A DNA stretch of 64,000 nt from Levilactobacillus lanxiensis (lineage in GTDB: Bacteria; Bacillota; Bacilli; Lactobacillales; Lactobacillaceae): NCBI RefSeq assembly GCF_016861655.1, contig NZ_BOLN01000001.1:186001-250000 (forward strand), read 5' to 3'. The notes under the pieces were generated by a model, which made no database searches, was not told the origin of the DNA, and saw only the letters and a list, made by a program, of their open reading frames with translations. Within the stretch, counting starts at the first letter, position 1; every line of letters starts with the position of its first letter. Made by a program: the position numbers and the translations under genes. Positions 1 through 8,816 of the stretch are shown here, in pieces.

Positions 1-1338
1 TAGTTGGGTGGTCGTCACGTGATTTTTCTTGGCTGGCACCCAGTCATTTGCCGGTTGAACCGCCATCCGCTGCGTGAAGGCCTGCCGCAATTCCGCCGGC
101 CAAGTGGCTGGCAACGCATCCCCCGCCGTTAACCGGGCCCGCAAGCTTTCACAGTCTCGGTAAACACTCACTGGCACCTGTTGACCCTCCCAGGATTGTT
201 GGAGCTTGACCAAGCTAGCCGTCCGTTCCGTTGGCGTCAGGTCAAAGCCAATCGCCGCGTTAAACAAGTCATCCCACCAATCACGTTGGCGCTGGTGGGC
301 ACGCTGGCGACTGGCCCGGTTCAAATCCGCCACCAGGTACCGTGGCACGATTTGGAGCCGCGCCGCCTGAATCTGGCCGGTCCTGGCAAATTCCGTGGCC
401 ATCACCCCTAGTTGATAGGAGTTGACTAGCTTCTTCAGGCTAGCCGGCATGGTAAGGGCCGCGAGGTTTTCCTTAAACGCAGCCAACGGTAAGTGCTGGG
501 TAATCAGATTGGCCACCCGCTGTAAGTAGCTCCGATACGGTGCCGACGCCCGCAACTCCTGAACCGCCGTACTTTCTTGGTTCTCGGCGTGTTGCCAGGC
601 CGCCTGCGCCTCTTCCTCGGCCAACTGTTTCTCCCGTTCAGCCCGACGCTGGGCCGCCTGTTGCGCAGCCGTAGCCGCTTCCTGGTCAATCCCCGTCAGG
701 ACGTCATACTCCGTCAGGTATGGTTTTAACTGGGTTTCCGGCAAGGTCGTTTGGGGGCGTTTCAAATACCCCGTCACCGTATCCTTGGTCCCATGCCGGA
801 CCCAGTGCTGGCGCCGTTGGTGGGTTTGAGGCAAGTTAGGCAAGGCTTCAGGGTCCCACAAAATTTCTGGCACCTGGGGGTAGTGGGCGGTCAAATCGTC
901 GTATTGGGCGACCGCATGGATGTTATCCTCGGTGGTGATGGTCATCAGGTACTGCATTTCATCACTCATGAACTTCTTCACGCACTCGGAGCCAACAATG
1001 ATCTTATGGCCGTCCTTGCGCAACACCACGTGGTATTCGTAGCGCACCGGCTTGTGACAGAGCGCACAATGCCGCCAATCCAGCCGGTTATTGCTGGGAT
1101 TGATCACGTACGGCGAGTCCGCCAATAATTTCCACGCCTCGCTGCTCTGAACTAACCAGTCGACTCGCTGCTCCAACAAGGCTTCTCGCGCCGAGCGGGG
1201 GAGAAAATCACTGCTGTCCTTAATCGTGGGGTGGTCGCGCAGCAGTGGCATTAGTCGGGTCAATCCCGGCAACGCCAGTGCACGCTGACTCAGTTGTAGG
1301 AACCGGTTCTCGGCCGGCGTCAAAATGGTGGTTGCCAT
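1..1338 (-). CDS. Uncharacterised protein with Cys-pair (Zn-ribbon-like) segment, 3' end outside window
   Basis: The frame is open from the ATG at 1338 to the window edge (446 codons), so the C-terminus is missing. The start has a plausible site (GAAAGGACG) upstream. Around residues 90-125 there is a CALC pair followed about 25 residues later by GSEC, a spacing that suggests a small zinc-binding fold; this is inference. Residues about 225-255 are Ala/Glu/Gln-rich and probably a coiled coil. I do not recognise a family with a known function. A palindromic GGAACATATGTTTA lies at 1402-1415, about 65 bases upstream. Confidence 0.75.
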   Translation of the reverse strand, partial: MATTILTPAENRFLQLSQRALALPGLTRLMPLLRDHPTIKDSSDFLPRSAREALLEQRVDWLVQSSEAWKLLADSPYVINPSNNRLDWRHCALCHKPVRYEYHVVLRKDGHKIIVGSECVKKFMSDEMQYLMTITTEDNIHAVAQYDDLTAHYPQVPEILWDPEALPNLPQTHQRRQHWVRHGTKDTVTGYLKRPQTTLPETQLKPYLTEYDVLTGIDQEAATAAQQAAQRRAEREKQLAEEEAQAAWQHAENQESTAVQELRASAPYRSYLQRVANLITQHLPLAAFKENLAALTMPASLKKLVNSYQLGVMATEFARTGQIQAARLQIVPRYLVADLNRASRQRAHQRQRDWWDDLFNAAIGFDLTPTERTASLVKLQQSWEGQQVPVSVYRDCESLRARLTAGDALPATWPAELRQAFTQRMAVQPANDWVPAKKNHVTTTQL

Positions 1339-1426
1339 GCGTAACGTCCTTTCGTCTCAAATTCGCGTTCTTTTAGTCTACCATAACTCGCCGCAAAATA
1401 GGGAACATATGTTTATTTTTTCTTTT

Positions 1427-1716
1427 CGCCTCCGGGATGGTAAAAACTGAGCCGAAACGCAGTGGTGCTGGCCGTTCCCGCCGGCGGGCTCAAAGCGCCC
1501 TGCTGTGGGGTCGGTTCCAGCCTGAGAAACAGGCTTCCACCTCAACTTTGTGCCTGAAAGGCGGTCACAAAGGTTGTCCCATGGGCTAAGCTGAGAAAAT
1601 CACTCAGCTAAGGCCATCGACACAGCTGGTCACTTTGGCCCGCCTCTGGTCACTCACATCGACCCGGTCAGCTCATTTTCACCAGCCCTGCAGCTGACAC
1701 GGGTTTGACCCACAAT
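1427..1716 (+). repeat. Intergenic structured repeat, type A, copy A1
   Basis: Full-length copy. The left end CGCCTCCGGG is 88 bases from the start of the minus-strand gene at 1338; the right end reads GCTCATTTTCACCAGCC and then a CTGACACGGGTTT tail. Inside, GGCGGGC (1483-1489) pairs with GCCCGCC (1638-1644), CTTTGTG pairs with CACAAAG, and AGCTGAG pairs with CTCAGCT. No frame is conserved with other copies. Confidence 0.9.
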
Positions 1717-1802
1717 CCTACTTCCCATCTGCGCACGGATGGATTATTGCCTGCTGAAATTCTGACTGGTTTCACCACTATGGATGTCCTAACCATGTAA
1801 AA

Positions 1803-1845
1803 TAGACCGCTCATTTCACAACTACCTAGTGAGATGAACGGTCTA
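1803..1845 (-). terminator. Terminator of the SDR-tautomerase operon
   Basis: Long hairpin TAGACCGCTCATTTCAC / GTGAGATGAACGGTCTA. On the minus strand it is followed by TTTTA and lies 19 bases beyond the SDR stop codon. Confidence 0.8.
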
Positions 1846-1863
1846 CCTAACACACATATTCAC

Positions 1864-2577
1864 TTATAAAGTCGGTCGCAAAACAATTTCATTAATATCC
1901 ACGTTCGCTGGTTGCTCAATGGCAAAGACCACCGAAGCCGCAATATCCTCAGGCCGCAACTTCGGGACCGATTCCAGGTTAGCGTTGCGCTGGTCCGCAA
2001 AGAACCCCGTCTTCACAAATGCTGGGGAAACCATCATGGTCCTGATGTGTGCGTCAGCTTCCTCCGCACGAACGCCATCCATGATGGCCCGCACGCTAAA
2101 TTTGGTGCTGGCGTAAACCGTATTATTTTGCCCGACCTGATGCCCAGCTGTCGAATCGGTCGCAATGATCTGGCCACCCTGCTGCTTCTCCATGACCGGA
2201 ATCGCCGCAGCCAGGCCGTACAAGACACCCTTCACGTTGATGTCGATCATTTTTTCCCACTCATCGACCCGGCCCTCATTCATTGGCGCGAAACTCATCA
2301 CGCCAGCATTTAGGTCTAAAACATCAATCCGGCCATATTCAGCCAAGGCAAAATCAATCAACGCCTGAACCTCAGCCCGGTTACTGACATCGGTCGCCTT
2401 GAAAATCGCCTGGCCACCCGCTTGGTGAATGACCGCCGCGGTGGCTTGCAGGTCCGCTTCCTTACGCGCGGCCAACACGACGCGATGCCCATGACTCGCA
2501 GCTAGCAGCGCCGTTGCTTGACCGATGCCACTAGTTGCGCCCGTAATAATAATCGTCTTTGCTTGTGTCAAACCCAT
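1864..2577 (-). CDS. SDR family NAD(P)-dependent oxidoreductase
   Basis: A 237-residue classical short-chain dehydrogenase. The glycine-rich cofactor motif T12-GATSGIG-19, N90-A-G, catalytic Ser142 and Y155-x3-K159 are all present. I place the start at the ATG at 2577 because GAGG sits just before it; an in-frame ATG three codons upstream (2586) has no ribosome site. It follows a tautomerase gene by 34 bases on the same strand and ends at a strong hairpin, so the two are probably co-transcribed. The substrate cannot be told from sequence; NADP-dependent reduction of a carbonyl is the family expectation. Confidence 0.93.
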   Translation of the reverse strand: MGLTQAKTIIITGATSGIGQATALLAASHGHRVVLAARKEADLQATAAVIHQAGGQAIFKATDVSNRAEVQALIDFALAEYGRIDVLDLNAGVMSFAPMNEGRVDEWEKMIDINVKGVLYGLAAAIPVMEKQQGGQIIATDSTAGHQVGQNNTVYASTKFSVRAIMDGVRAEEADAHIRTMMVSPAFVKTGFFADQRNANLESVPKLRPEDIAASVVFAIEQPANVDINEIVLRPTL

Positions 2578-2611
2578 TCGCCTCATTTATTTAATTAAGT
2601 GCCACGCTAAG

Positions 2612-3004
2612 TTACTTCAGTTTTCCGTTCATAAACTGCGCCTCACCGTTGCCAAAGCTCCAGTCGGCCCGCGTATTCCCCACGATATTGATCATCACAT
2701 CAGCGGGGGCGACACCCGTACCAGCCGCGAGTTCCTTTACCAGCCGCGCGTAGAAGCGTTGCTTATCGTCCTCGGCGCGGGGGCTGGAGGTCAGGCTGAA
2801 CATCAGAAACTGATTCGTCCGCTCAAAGCCCAAGCCAACGTCTTGAATGATCATTTCTTCCGGGTCGTGCTGGGTCACGATTTGGTACCGGTCACGGGGC
2901 AACAAGTGTAGTTCTTCCGTCGCAACCTGATAGGAAATATCCAGAATCTTTTTGATTTCGGCTTTGCTGCGGCCTCTAAACATATCAATCCGTATTAATG
3001 GCAT
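2612..3004 (-). CDS. Tautomerase family protein (4-oxalocrotonate tautomerase superfamily)
   Basis: 130 residues beginning MPLIRIDMF. After removal of Met the N-terminal proline is the expected catalytic base of the superfamily. The length is about twice that of the minimal 4-OT subunit and fits the longer single-chain tautomerases found beside oxidoreductases in lactobacilli. The ribosome site AAAAGGAG is well placed before the ATG. It is upstream of the SDR gene in the same apparent operon, suggesting that both act on a small carbonyl or enol compound; that link is inference. Confidence 0.9.
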   Translation of the reverse strand: MPLIRIDMFRGRSKAEIKKILDISYQVATEELHLLPRDRYQIVTQHDPEEMIIQDVGLGFERTNQFLMFSLTSSPRAEDDKQRFYARLVKELAAGTGVAPADVMINIVGNTRADWSFGNGEAQFMNGKLK

Positions 3005-3187
3005 CGTAAAAACTCCTTTTCTGATTTCATTTCCACCCTGAATCTTACCACGGGTGGCTTCGGTAACTGGTTTGCACGACTCGCGCCATCACATCCGACG
3101 CGACACGCTAACAACAGAACTTAGCTTACTACGAAACGGTGCCAAATAACTTGATAATTGTCAATTTCAGGCTATTTCTGCCACTTT

Positions 3188-3226
3188 AAAAAAATCCGCC
3201 GTCCCAACCTCCCGGACAGCGGATTC
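3188..3226 (-). terminator. Terminator of the UvrA-like gene
   Basis: AATCCGC ... GCGGATT hairpin. On the minus strand it ends in seven T residues, just past the stop at 3236. Confidence 0.85.
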
Positions 3227-3235
3227 CCACACCTT

Positions 3236-5506
3236 TTAATTTTCAGCGATCCAGCGTTTCAACGCCACCCCAGTCCGCGAATCAGCCACGTTGACGGATT
3301 CACGTGGCGTGCCGCTATACTGGATGTGACCGCCGTAACGCCCGGCATCCGGGCCGACGTCTATCAACCAGTCGGCCTGGCCAATCACGGCGAGGTTGTG
3401 CTCGATGATGATCAGCGAGTTGCCGGCCGCGACCAGTTCATTGAACAGCTTCAACAGGCGCGCGGTGTCCTGCAAATGCAGACCGGCCGTGGGTTCATCC
3501 AGCAGGTAAATCGTTCCCCACTTACCCAGTTCGACCGCCAATTTCAACCGCTGGAGTTCCCCACCGGACAGTGTCGTCAGGGGTTGCGCCAACGTCAGGT
3601 AGCCCAGACCCACGCGGTCCAGGTTGGCCAGTTGGCTGGCGAGCTTAGGCGTGTCCTGGAAAAAGGCCGTTGCCGCCTTGACCGACAGCTGCAGCACCGC
3701 CGCAATGTTCTTGCCCTGATAGGTATACTGCAGGGCTTCCTCGCTGTAGCGCTGGCCGTGACAGAGCTCACACGTCTGCACGACCGGGTCCATGAACGCC
3801 ATGTTGGTAATCGTGACGCCCTTCCCCTTACACCGCGGGCAGGCGCCCTTGCCGTTATAACTGAACAGGCTGGTGCCGACCCGATTGTTGGCGTCGCTAA
3901 AAAGCTTGCGAATCTCATCCAAAATTCCCAAGTAGGTGGCCGGCGTCGAGCGGATGTTGATGCCCACGGGCGCTTGGGCCAGGTCGATATAATCCTCCGT
4001 GAGCTGCGACTTCAACGCCGTAACTAATGAAGACTTCCCGGACCCGGCGACCCCCGAGATGACGGTCATCACGCCCAGTGGGACATCCACGTCCACATTT
4101 TGTAAGTTGTTCTGCGTGACGTGTCGTAAGGCTAAATGCCCGGTTGGCTGCCGTTCCGTGCCCCAGTGATGGGCCTGGCGCAACCATTTGCCGGTCAGCG
4201 AGTCCGAGGCCAGCAGCTCCGGATAGGTCCCGGTAAACGTGACGGTCCCGCCGCCCTTGCCGGCTAACGGCCCCATCTCAACCACGTAATCCGCGAAGTC
4301 GATCATTGCTGGGTTATGTTCGACCACCAAAATGGTGTTGCCTTTATCCTTCAACCGGGTCAACGCCTGCTTGACCAACTGAATGTCGTGCGGATGTAAC
4401 CCGACGCTGGGTTCATCTAAAATGTAGACCATATCGACCAAGGCGCTGGTCAGGTATTTGGCAATCTTGATCCGTTGGGCCTCCCCACCGGACAGCGAAC
4501 TGGTGCCGCGATCCAGCGTCAGGTAGCCCAGACCGATGTCGACCAACGACTGGATCTTGGTGCTGAGCTCCCGGACCACGTCGGCGGCCAACGGTTCGGT
4601 AATGCCCTGCAAAAACGCCAGCACGTGGCGCAGATCCATGGCGGTGACCTCGGCAATGTTGTGGCCGTTGAGGTGGTTGGTCAGGACTTCCGGCTTCAAC
4701 CGCGTGCCCTGGCAAACGGGACACGGATTGCGCGTCACAATTTCCGCAATGGCCTCGCGGTGGTGTTCGGCTTCCTTCTTGCCAATCACGGAACGGCGAA
4801 CCCGCGGCACGACGCCCTCATACAGCGCCGTGCGGGGAAAGCCCTCGCCCGGGTGGTCCAGCTTCTGTTGCGGCGCGTGCATCAGTAACTCGTATTCTTC
4901 GGCCGTGTAATCCTTGATGGGCTTATCGTCGTCAAACAGCCCGCTGGTCGCGTACCGCCGCCAACGCCAGGTGTCCGGACCAAAGCTAACAAACGTGATG
5001 GCGCCCTGATTCAACGACTTTTCGGGGTCAATCAGCTTACTTTCATCAATGTCGTCCACGTAACCCAGGCCCTGGCAGGCCGGACACATCCCCTGTGGCA
5101 GGTTGAACGAGAAGCTGTCGGAGTAGCCGATGAAGGGCTTGCCAATGCGCGAAAATAGCAGCCGCATCAACGAATAGATCCCGGTGTACGTGGCCAGCGT
5201 CGACCGGGCATTCTTCCCCAGCCGCTGTTGGGCGATGACGATGGCGACCGGTAGGTGTTCAATGTCGCCGACGTGCGGTTGGCCATATTTGGGTAAATAC
5301 TGTTGCGTGAAACTGGGGAACGTCTCGTTCAGTTCCCGTCGTGAGGCCGCCGCAATCGTATCAAACACAAGCGAGGACTTGCCGGACCCCGATAGCCCGA
5401 CAAACACCGTCGTTTGGTACTTGGGCACCCGCAGGTTTACGTGCTGCAGGTTGTTTTGCGTGGCATCCTTGATCTCAATGAAGCCTTGCTTGAAAGTTGG
5501 TTGCAT
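3236..5506 (-). CDS. UvrA-type ABC ATPase (short, UvrA2-like)
   Basis: 756 residues with two complete ABC ATPase modules. Walker A is GLSGSGKS at residue 38 and GVAGSGKSS in the second half; the signatures are LSGGEAQR and LSGGELQR. Cysteine pairs characteristic of UvrA zinc modules are present (CPACQG, CPVCQG, CPRCKG, CELCHG). Housekeeping UvrA is about 940 residues, so this is the shorter UvrA2/drug-resistance type thought to lack the UvrB-interaction insert. The ATG at 5506 has AGGGG about 8 bases upstream; the longer in-frame start at 5524 lies on top of that site and is less likely. It is a single gene between repeat A2 and its terminator. The likely role is DNA damage or intercalator tolerance. 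Confidence 0.92.
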   Translation of the reverse strand: MQPTFKQGFIEIKDATQNNLQHVNLRVPKYQTTVFVGLSGSGKSSLVFDTIAAASRRELNETFPSFTQQYLPKYGQPHVGDIEHLPVAIVIAQQRLGKNARSTLATYTGIYSLMRLLFSRIGKPFIGYSDSFSFNLPQGMCPACQGLGYVDDIDESKLIDPEKSLNQGAITFVSFGPDTWRWRRYATSGLFDDDKPIKDYTAEEYELLMHAPQQKLDHPGEGFPRTALYEGVVPRVRRSVIGKKEAEHHREAIAEIVTRNPCPVCQGTRLKPEVLTNHLNGHNIAEVTAMDLRHVLAFLQGITEPLAADVVRELSTKIQSLVDIGLGYLTLDRGTSSLSGGEAQRIKIAKYLTSALVDMVYILDEPSVGLHPHDIQLVKQALTRLKDKGNTILVVEHNPAMIDFADYVVEMGPLAGKGGGTVTFTGTYPELLASDSLTGKWLRQAHHWGTERQPTGHLALRHVTQNNLQNVDVDVPLGVMTVISGVAGSGKSSLVTALKSQLTEDYIDLAQAPVGINIRSTPATYLGILDEIRKLFSDANNRVGTSLFSYNGKGACPRCKGKGVTITNMAFMDPVVQTCELCHGQRYSEEALQYTYQGKNIAAVLQLSVKAATAFFQDTPKLASQLANLDRVGLGYLTLAQPLTTLSGGELQRLKLAVELGKWGTIYLLDEPTAGLHLQDTARLLKLFNELVAAGNSLIIIEHNLAVIGQADWLIDVGPDAGRYGGHIQYSGTPRESVNVADSRTGVALKRWIAEN

Positions 5507-5554
5507 CTTCTCTTCCCCTCTCATGGTTTTGGGCTAACGCTGTGTTATGGCCTT

Positions 5555-5824
5555 TAAAAATGGTGAAAACTGCGCCGGTACGCGGTGGTGTCCGTTCCCG
5601 GCGGCGGGCTCAAAGCGCCCTGCTGTGGGGCCGGTTCCAGCCTGAGGTACGGGCTTCCACCTCGACTTTGAGCCAAAGAACGGTCTCAAAGGTCGTCCCG
5701 TGGACTAAACTGAGAAAATCACTCAGTTAAGACCACCGACACAGCTGGTCACTTTGGCCCGCCTCTGGTCACTTACATCGACCGCGTTGGCTTATTTTCA
5801 GCATTTCCGCGGCTGACATAGCGT
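5555..5824 (+). repeat. Intergenic structured repeat, type A, copy A2
   Basis: The left inverted-repeat arm (TGGTGAAAACTG) starts 49 bases from the UvrA-like start codon. The hairpin AACTGAG / CTCAGTT replaces the AGCTGAG / CTCAGCT of A1, a compensatory change. The region from here to the next gene stop (6209) contains only a hairpin at 6022-6066. Confidence 0.9.
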
Positions 5825-6021
5825 TAGTCTGTACTTAATTCATGGATAACCCTTTAATTGATTTAATGACAGATAGTCTCAAGATATTAGTCAGATAATC
5901 ACTTTCCCTGCCATCAGCGCTACCGTTTCACCTTACCATATTCTAAAATTTTGTGCGGGGATAGCGACTATCAAGACCAGCCAGCGACTCATAACTTCGT
6001 CAGATTAATCTCTGAAATGAA

Positions 6022-6066
6022 ACAGGACTGCCCTTACAGACACTTAGTCTGAATGGGTAGTCCTGT
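6022..6066 (-). terminator. Probable terminator of the surface-protein operon
   Basis: Two nested stems: ACAGGACTGCCC / GGGTAGTCCTGT, with CAGAC / GTCTG inside. A short T-rich tail occurs on either strand. It lies about 140 bases past the lipoprotein stop, so assignment to that operon is tentative. Confidence 0.55.
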
Positions 6067-6208
6067 CTTATTTGACTCCTCCATGCTAGAGTTACCTAAA
6101 ATTATACATATCGGTTCCCTGGTAAGAACCAAAGGTTGAAAGTGTTCATTTAGAGTCCATACTAACCGGATAAATTCAGCAATACCCAGCCACGTAACAA
6201 ACCGTTAA

Positions 6209-7411
6209 TTACCTAAAGTCGCTTAACGGATAAGTAGAGACATCATGATCGATATGTGTCTTGAATTTCACCTGACCATTTCGATAAATCCAGGTTGTCC
6301 CCTGACTATCAGTACCATACGTTTTTACCCGAACTAACTTCTTACTCTTTTTGGAAAAGAAATGAACATTAGTGTAGGTCGGCTCAGAAAATTCATGCGT
6401 TATCGTAAAATGACTCCGCAATTTTTTCTGACTTGAGATTGTCTTCCAAGGCTTACGCCAATATTCATATGCTTTTACACGAGTGGCAACTCCCCGGTAA
6501 AAATCAAATCGGATTGGACGGTTATCCATCCCAACAGTCAAGACACGTAGTCGATGTTGACGGCCATTTTTAATCAAATAGACCTTCTGTGGCAGTGCAG
6601 AGCTGTCATTCACGTCAACCCGATTCCCAGTCGAACGCTTACTCTGCACTTTCAAGACCATTTTTTCTTTTCCTCTAATCTTCAATAGCTGATGACCTAA
6701 TCCTTTATAACGACCAGCAATTAAAGCTTTAGGTGATTTGTAGACCCACCCTAATGACCTCTTGGCAGTCTTAAGATAGACGTAATGATCTCCGTTAGAC
6801 TTAATCATTTCCCTAGTGGCATACAGTTGCGTCGTCGTAAGTCGATCAAAGACGTGCGTCACGTAGACGTAGTGTTTCGTATTAACCGGATTAGACCAGA
6901 TATGATAAGCATAAGGATTGCCAACGTAATATAACTGCTTAGATTTATAAGTCCATTCCGACTTAATCGTCTTAACCCGCTTCATATTTACAGCCTTAAC
7001 GTACCCATAGTCAGCATCCTCGTTATAACCAGCCGACCCCTCAGGATTTGACTTGTTGTTAAATCCATTAGCGTAGTATCTGAAAACATGGTAATACACA
7101 CCAGTAGCTGTTTTCACTTTTCTCACACTGCCAAAGAAAGCGCCTTGAGCCGTCTCATTATCCGACACAACTCCATCTTCAGTGCCATACTCCTTTAAGC
7201 TCCGGTAAAATTTTGCTTTTTTATTGGCAACCTTGTAGGCCACGTCCGGATCCATCATTGTACTGGATTCAATCTTGCCGACCTTTTTATTACTATTTGA
7301 CGATGCTGCAGAAGATGACGCTTTTATTGCTCCTTCCTTTTGACTTGTACAACCAACGACAATAGTCCCTAAACTCAATAAAAATACTACCCCAATCTTC
7401 GTTAACTTCAT
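6209..7411 (-). CDS. Uncharacterised lipoprotein of the surface operon
   Basis: 400 residues. An N-terminal hydrophobic segment ends in VVGC, a lipobox with Cys21, so the product should be lipidated and held on the outer face of the membrane. A Ser-rich linker follows (about 25-45), then a basic, Tyr-rich body with repeated short beta-like segments resembling lactobacillar wall-binding or SLAP-like modules. I recognise no enzyme motif. Its ATG is only 7 bases after the stop of the secreted-protein gene, so it is the third gene of an adhesin operon. A role in anchoring or processing the adhesin is inference from context. Confidence 0.85.
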   Translation of the reverse strand: MKLTKIGVVFLLSLGTIVVGCTSQKEGAIKASSSAASSNSNKKVGKIESSTMMDPDVAYKVANKKAKFYRSLKEYGTEDGVVSDNETAQGAFFGSVRKVKTATGVYYHVFRYYANGFNNKSNPEGSAGYNEDADYGYVKAVNMKRVKTIKSEWTYKSKQLYYVGNPYAYHIWSNPVNTKHYVYVTHVFDRLTTTQLYATREMIKSNGDHYVYLKTAKRSLGWVYKSPKALIAGRYKGLGHQLLKIRGKEKMVLKVQSKRSTGNRVDVNDSSALPQKVYLIKNGRQHRLRVLTVGMDNRPIRFDFYRGVATRVKAYEYWRKPWKTISSQKKLRSHFTITHEFSEPTYTNVHFFSKKSKKLVRVKTYGTDSQGTTWIYRNGQVKFKTHIDHDVSTYPLSDFR

Positions 7412-7418
7412 TAAATAT

Positions 7419-8816
7419 CTACCTCACTTTGCCAACCGATTTTACTGCTTCGGCATACCTATTCATGATAAGATAACCGTCTCCATCACTAGTAATTCCC
7501 ATCCCTTCAGACTCACGATAGTATTGTCTGGTTAAAACTGTAAAGTGCATCGATTTTCTGGAAAACTTTTGATTAATTTTACTTAATGGTAACGACATAA
7601 ATGCACTGTCATAGATAAAGAACAGTCTGTTTCCTTTTTTTCGATAAGATAATCCTTGACTCACTGACCCAATCGAGTTTGAAATCTGATGGACAGCAGA
7701 TATCTTAACTGAATGAGAAGACAATCTACCACGATAGACTTGCACCTTTTTTCCCATTTGGTTTGCATATTTTGACTCATGCTTATTTGGCTTAACGATT
7801 GCTAAGCGTTTCCTTTTCTTCAACTTATTTCTGCCCAATAATTTTGCAAAATAAAAATTCCCATTTTTATCAAACGTTAAATCTCTAATTTGTAAATAAC
7901 CAGCATTTTTATCCTGGAATGGCCAACGGAATTTCACTCCCCAAATTTGATGCCACGCTTTTTTCTTGATACGAATATAGAACTTCCAACGCTTAACTGG
8001 CTTTAATTTATTTAATCCAATCCGCTGCATAGTAACCAGGTGCTTCTTACCCGTATCCTTTTTCAACCAATATGCTGCATTATATAGATACTTGTCATAT
8101 GGATTATACGCAAAGCTCTGCCCATGCCCAGCTTTAAAGCGGGGCCCAATTGTCACCGATCTATAGATTTTATAGTTGGTAGGGGTCAACTTGTCCTTTG
8201 CCTTATTTCTAAGATGCTTCTTCTTAGATTTACTTGCAGAGGTCGTATACATATACTTACGACTCTTTACAAGTGCCCGCACAATCTTATCGTGTTTGCC
8301 CTTCTTATTCACGTACTTGTTCAAAGTATGTAGGTTATACTTTAAAATATGGCCATATCTATGATTTGTATTCTTACCACTCCTTCTATTTGTTACTAAA
8401 ATATACATTTTAGCTTTAGAATTTTTGCCGATAATTGCAACCCCTTGTACTTCAGAGTTCTTCTTTAAAATTCCAGTCTTATAATATTTCATTTTTTTAG
8501 GCTTACCATCAGCTAAGAAGGCGAAACGTTTAAATTCATAGTGTTTACCCTTCTCACTAATAATGATTCTTTTCCCATTGTACGTCTTATTCTTACCTGA
8601 TAACTTTTCACGCTGGTATTCTCTCTTGTTGGCACGGGGTCTATACCAAATCTTAGTGATACTTTCTGTATTCACCTTTTTGGTCTTTCCTGCTCCTATA
8701 TCTTCTGTTGCATAAACTGTTGGCCTTGCCTTAGCAAACGCATCTACATCCAAGGGTAATATTAACATGAGACTCAATCCCGAAATCAGTACCTTCTGAT
8801 AAAATTTGTTAATCAT
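7419..8816 (-). CDS. Uncharacterised secreted protein of the surface operon
   Basis: 465 residues with an N-terminal signal peptide (charged MINKFYQK, hydrophobic core, likely cleavage near residue 27). The mature protein is strongly basic (Lys/Arg/Tyr-rich) with no transmembrane segment or sortase motif. The start codon overlaps the last codons of the adhesin gene (8809-8816) and its ribosome site GGAGG lies inside the adhesin reading frame, which points to translational coupling. The family is unknown to me. High charge plus export suggests ionic binding to the cell wall. Confidence 0.85.
   Translation of the reverse strand: MINKFYQKVLISGLSLMLILPLDVDAFAKARPTVYATEDIGAGKTKKVNTESITKIWYRPRANKREYQREKLSGKNKTYNGKRIIISEKGKHYEFKRFAFLADGKPKKMKYYKTGILKKNSEVQGVAIIGKNSKAKMYILVTNRRSGKNTNHRYGHILKYNLHTLNKYVNKKGKHDKIVRALVKSRKYMYTTSASKSKKKHLRNKAKDKLTPTNYKIYRSVTIGPRFKAGHGQSFAYNPYDKYLYNAAYWLKKDTGKKHLVTMQRIGLNKLKPVKRWKFYIRIKKKAWHQIWGVKFRWPFQDKNAGYLQIRDLTFDKNGNFYFAKLLGRNKLKKRKRLAIVKPNKHESKYANQMGKKVQVYRGRLSSHSVKISAVHQISNSIGSVSQGLSYRKKGNRLFFIYDSAFMSLPLSKINQKFSRKSMHFTVLTRQYYRESEGMGITSDGDGYLIMNRYAEAVKSVGKVR

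Noticed and set aside
3158-4027. 289-codon plus-strand frame opposite the UvrA-like gene
   Set aside because: Antisense shadow of a well supported ABC ATPase gene; no ribosome site or protein-like motif.
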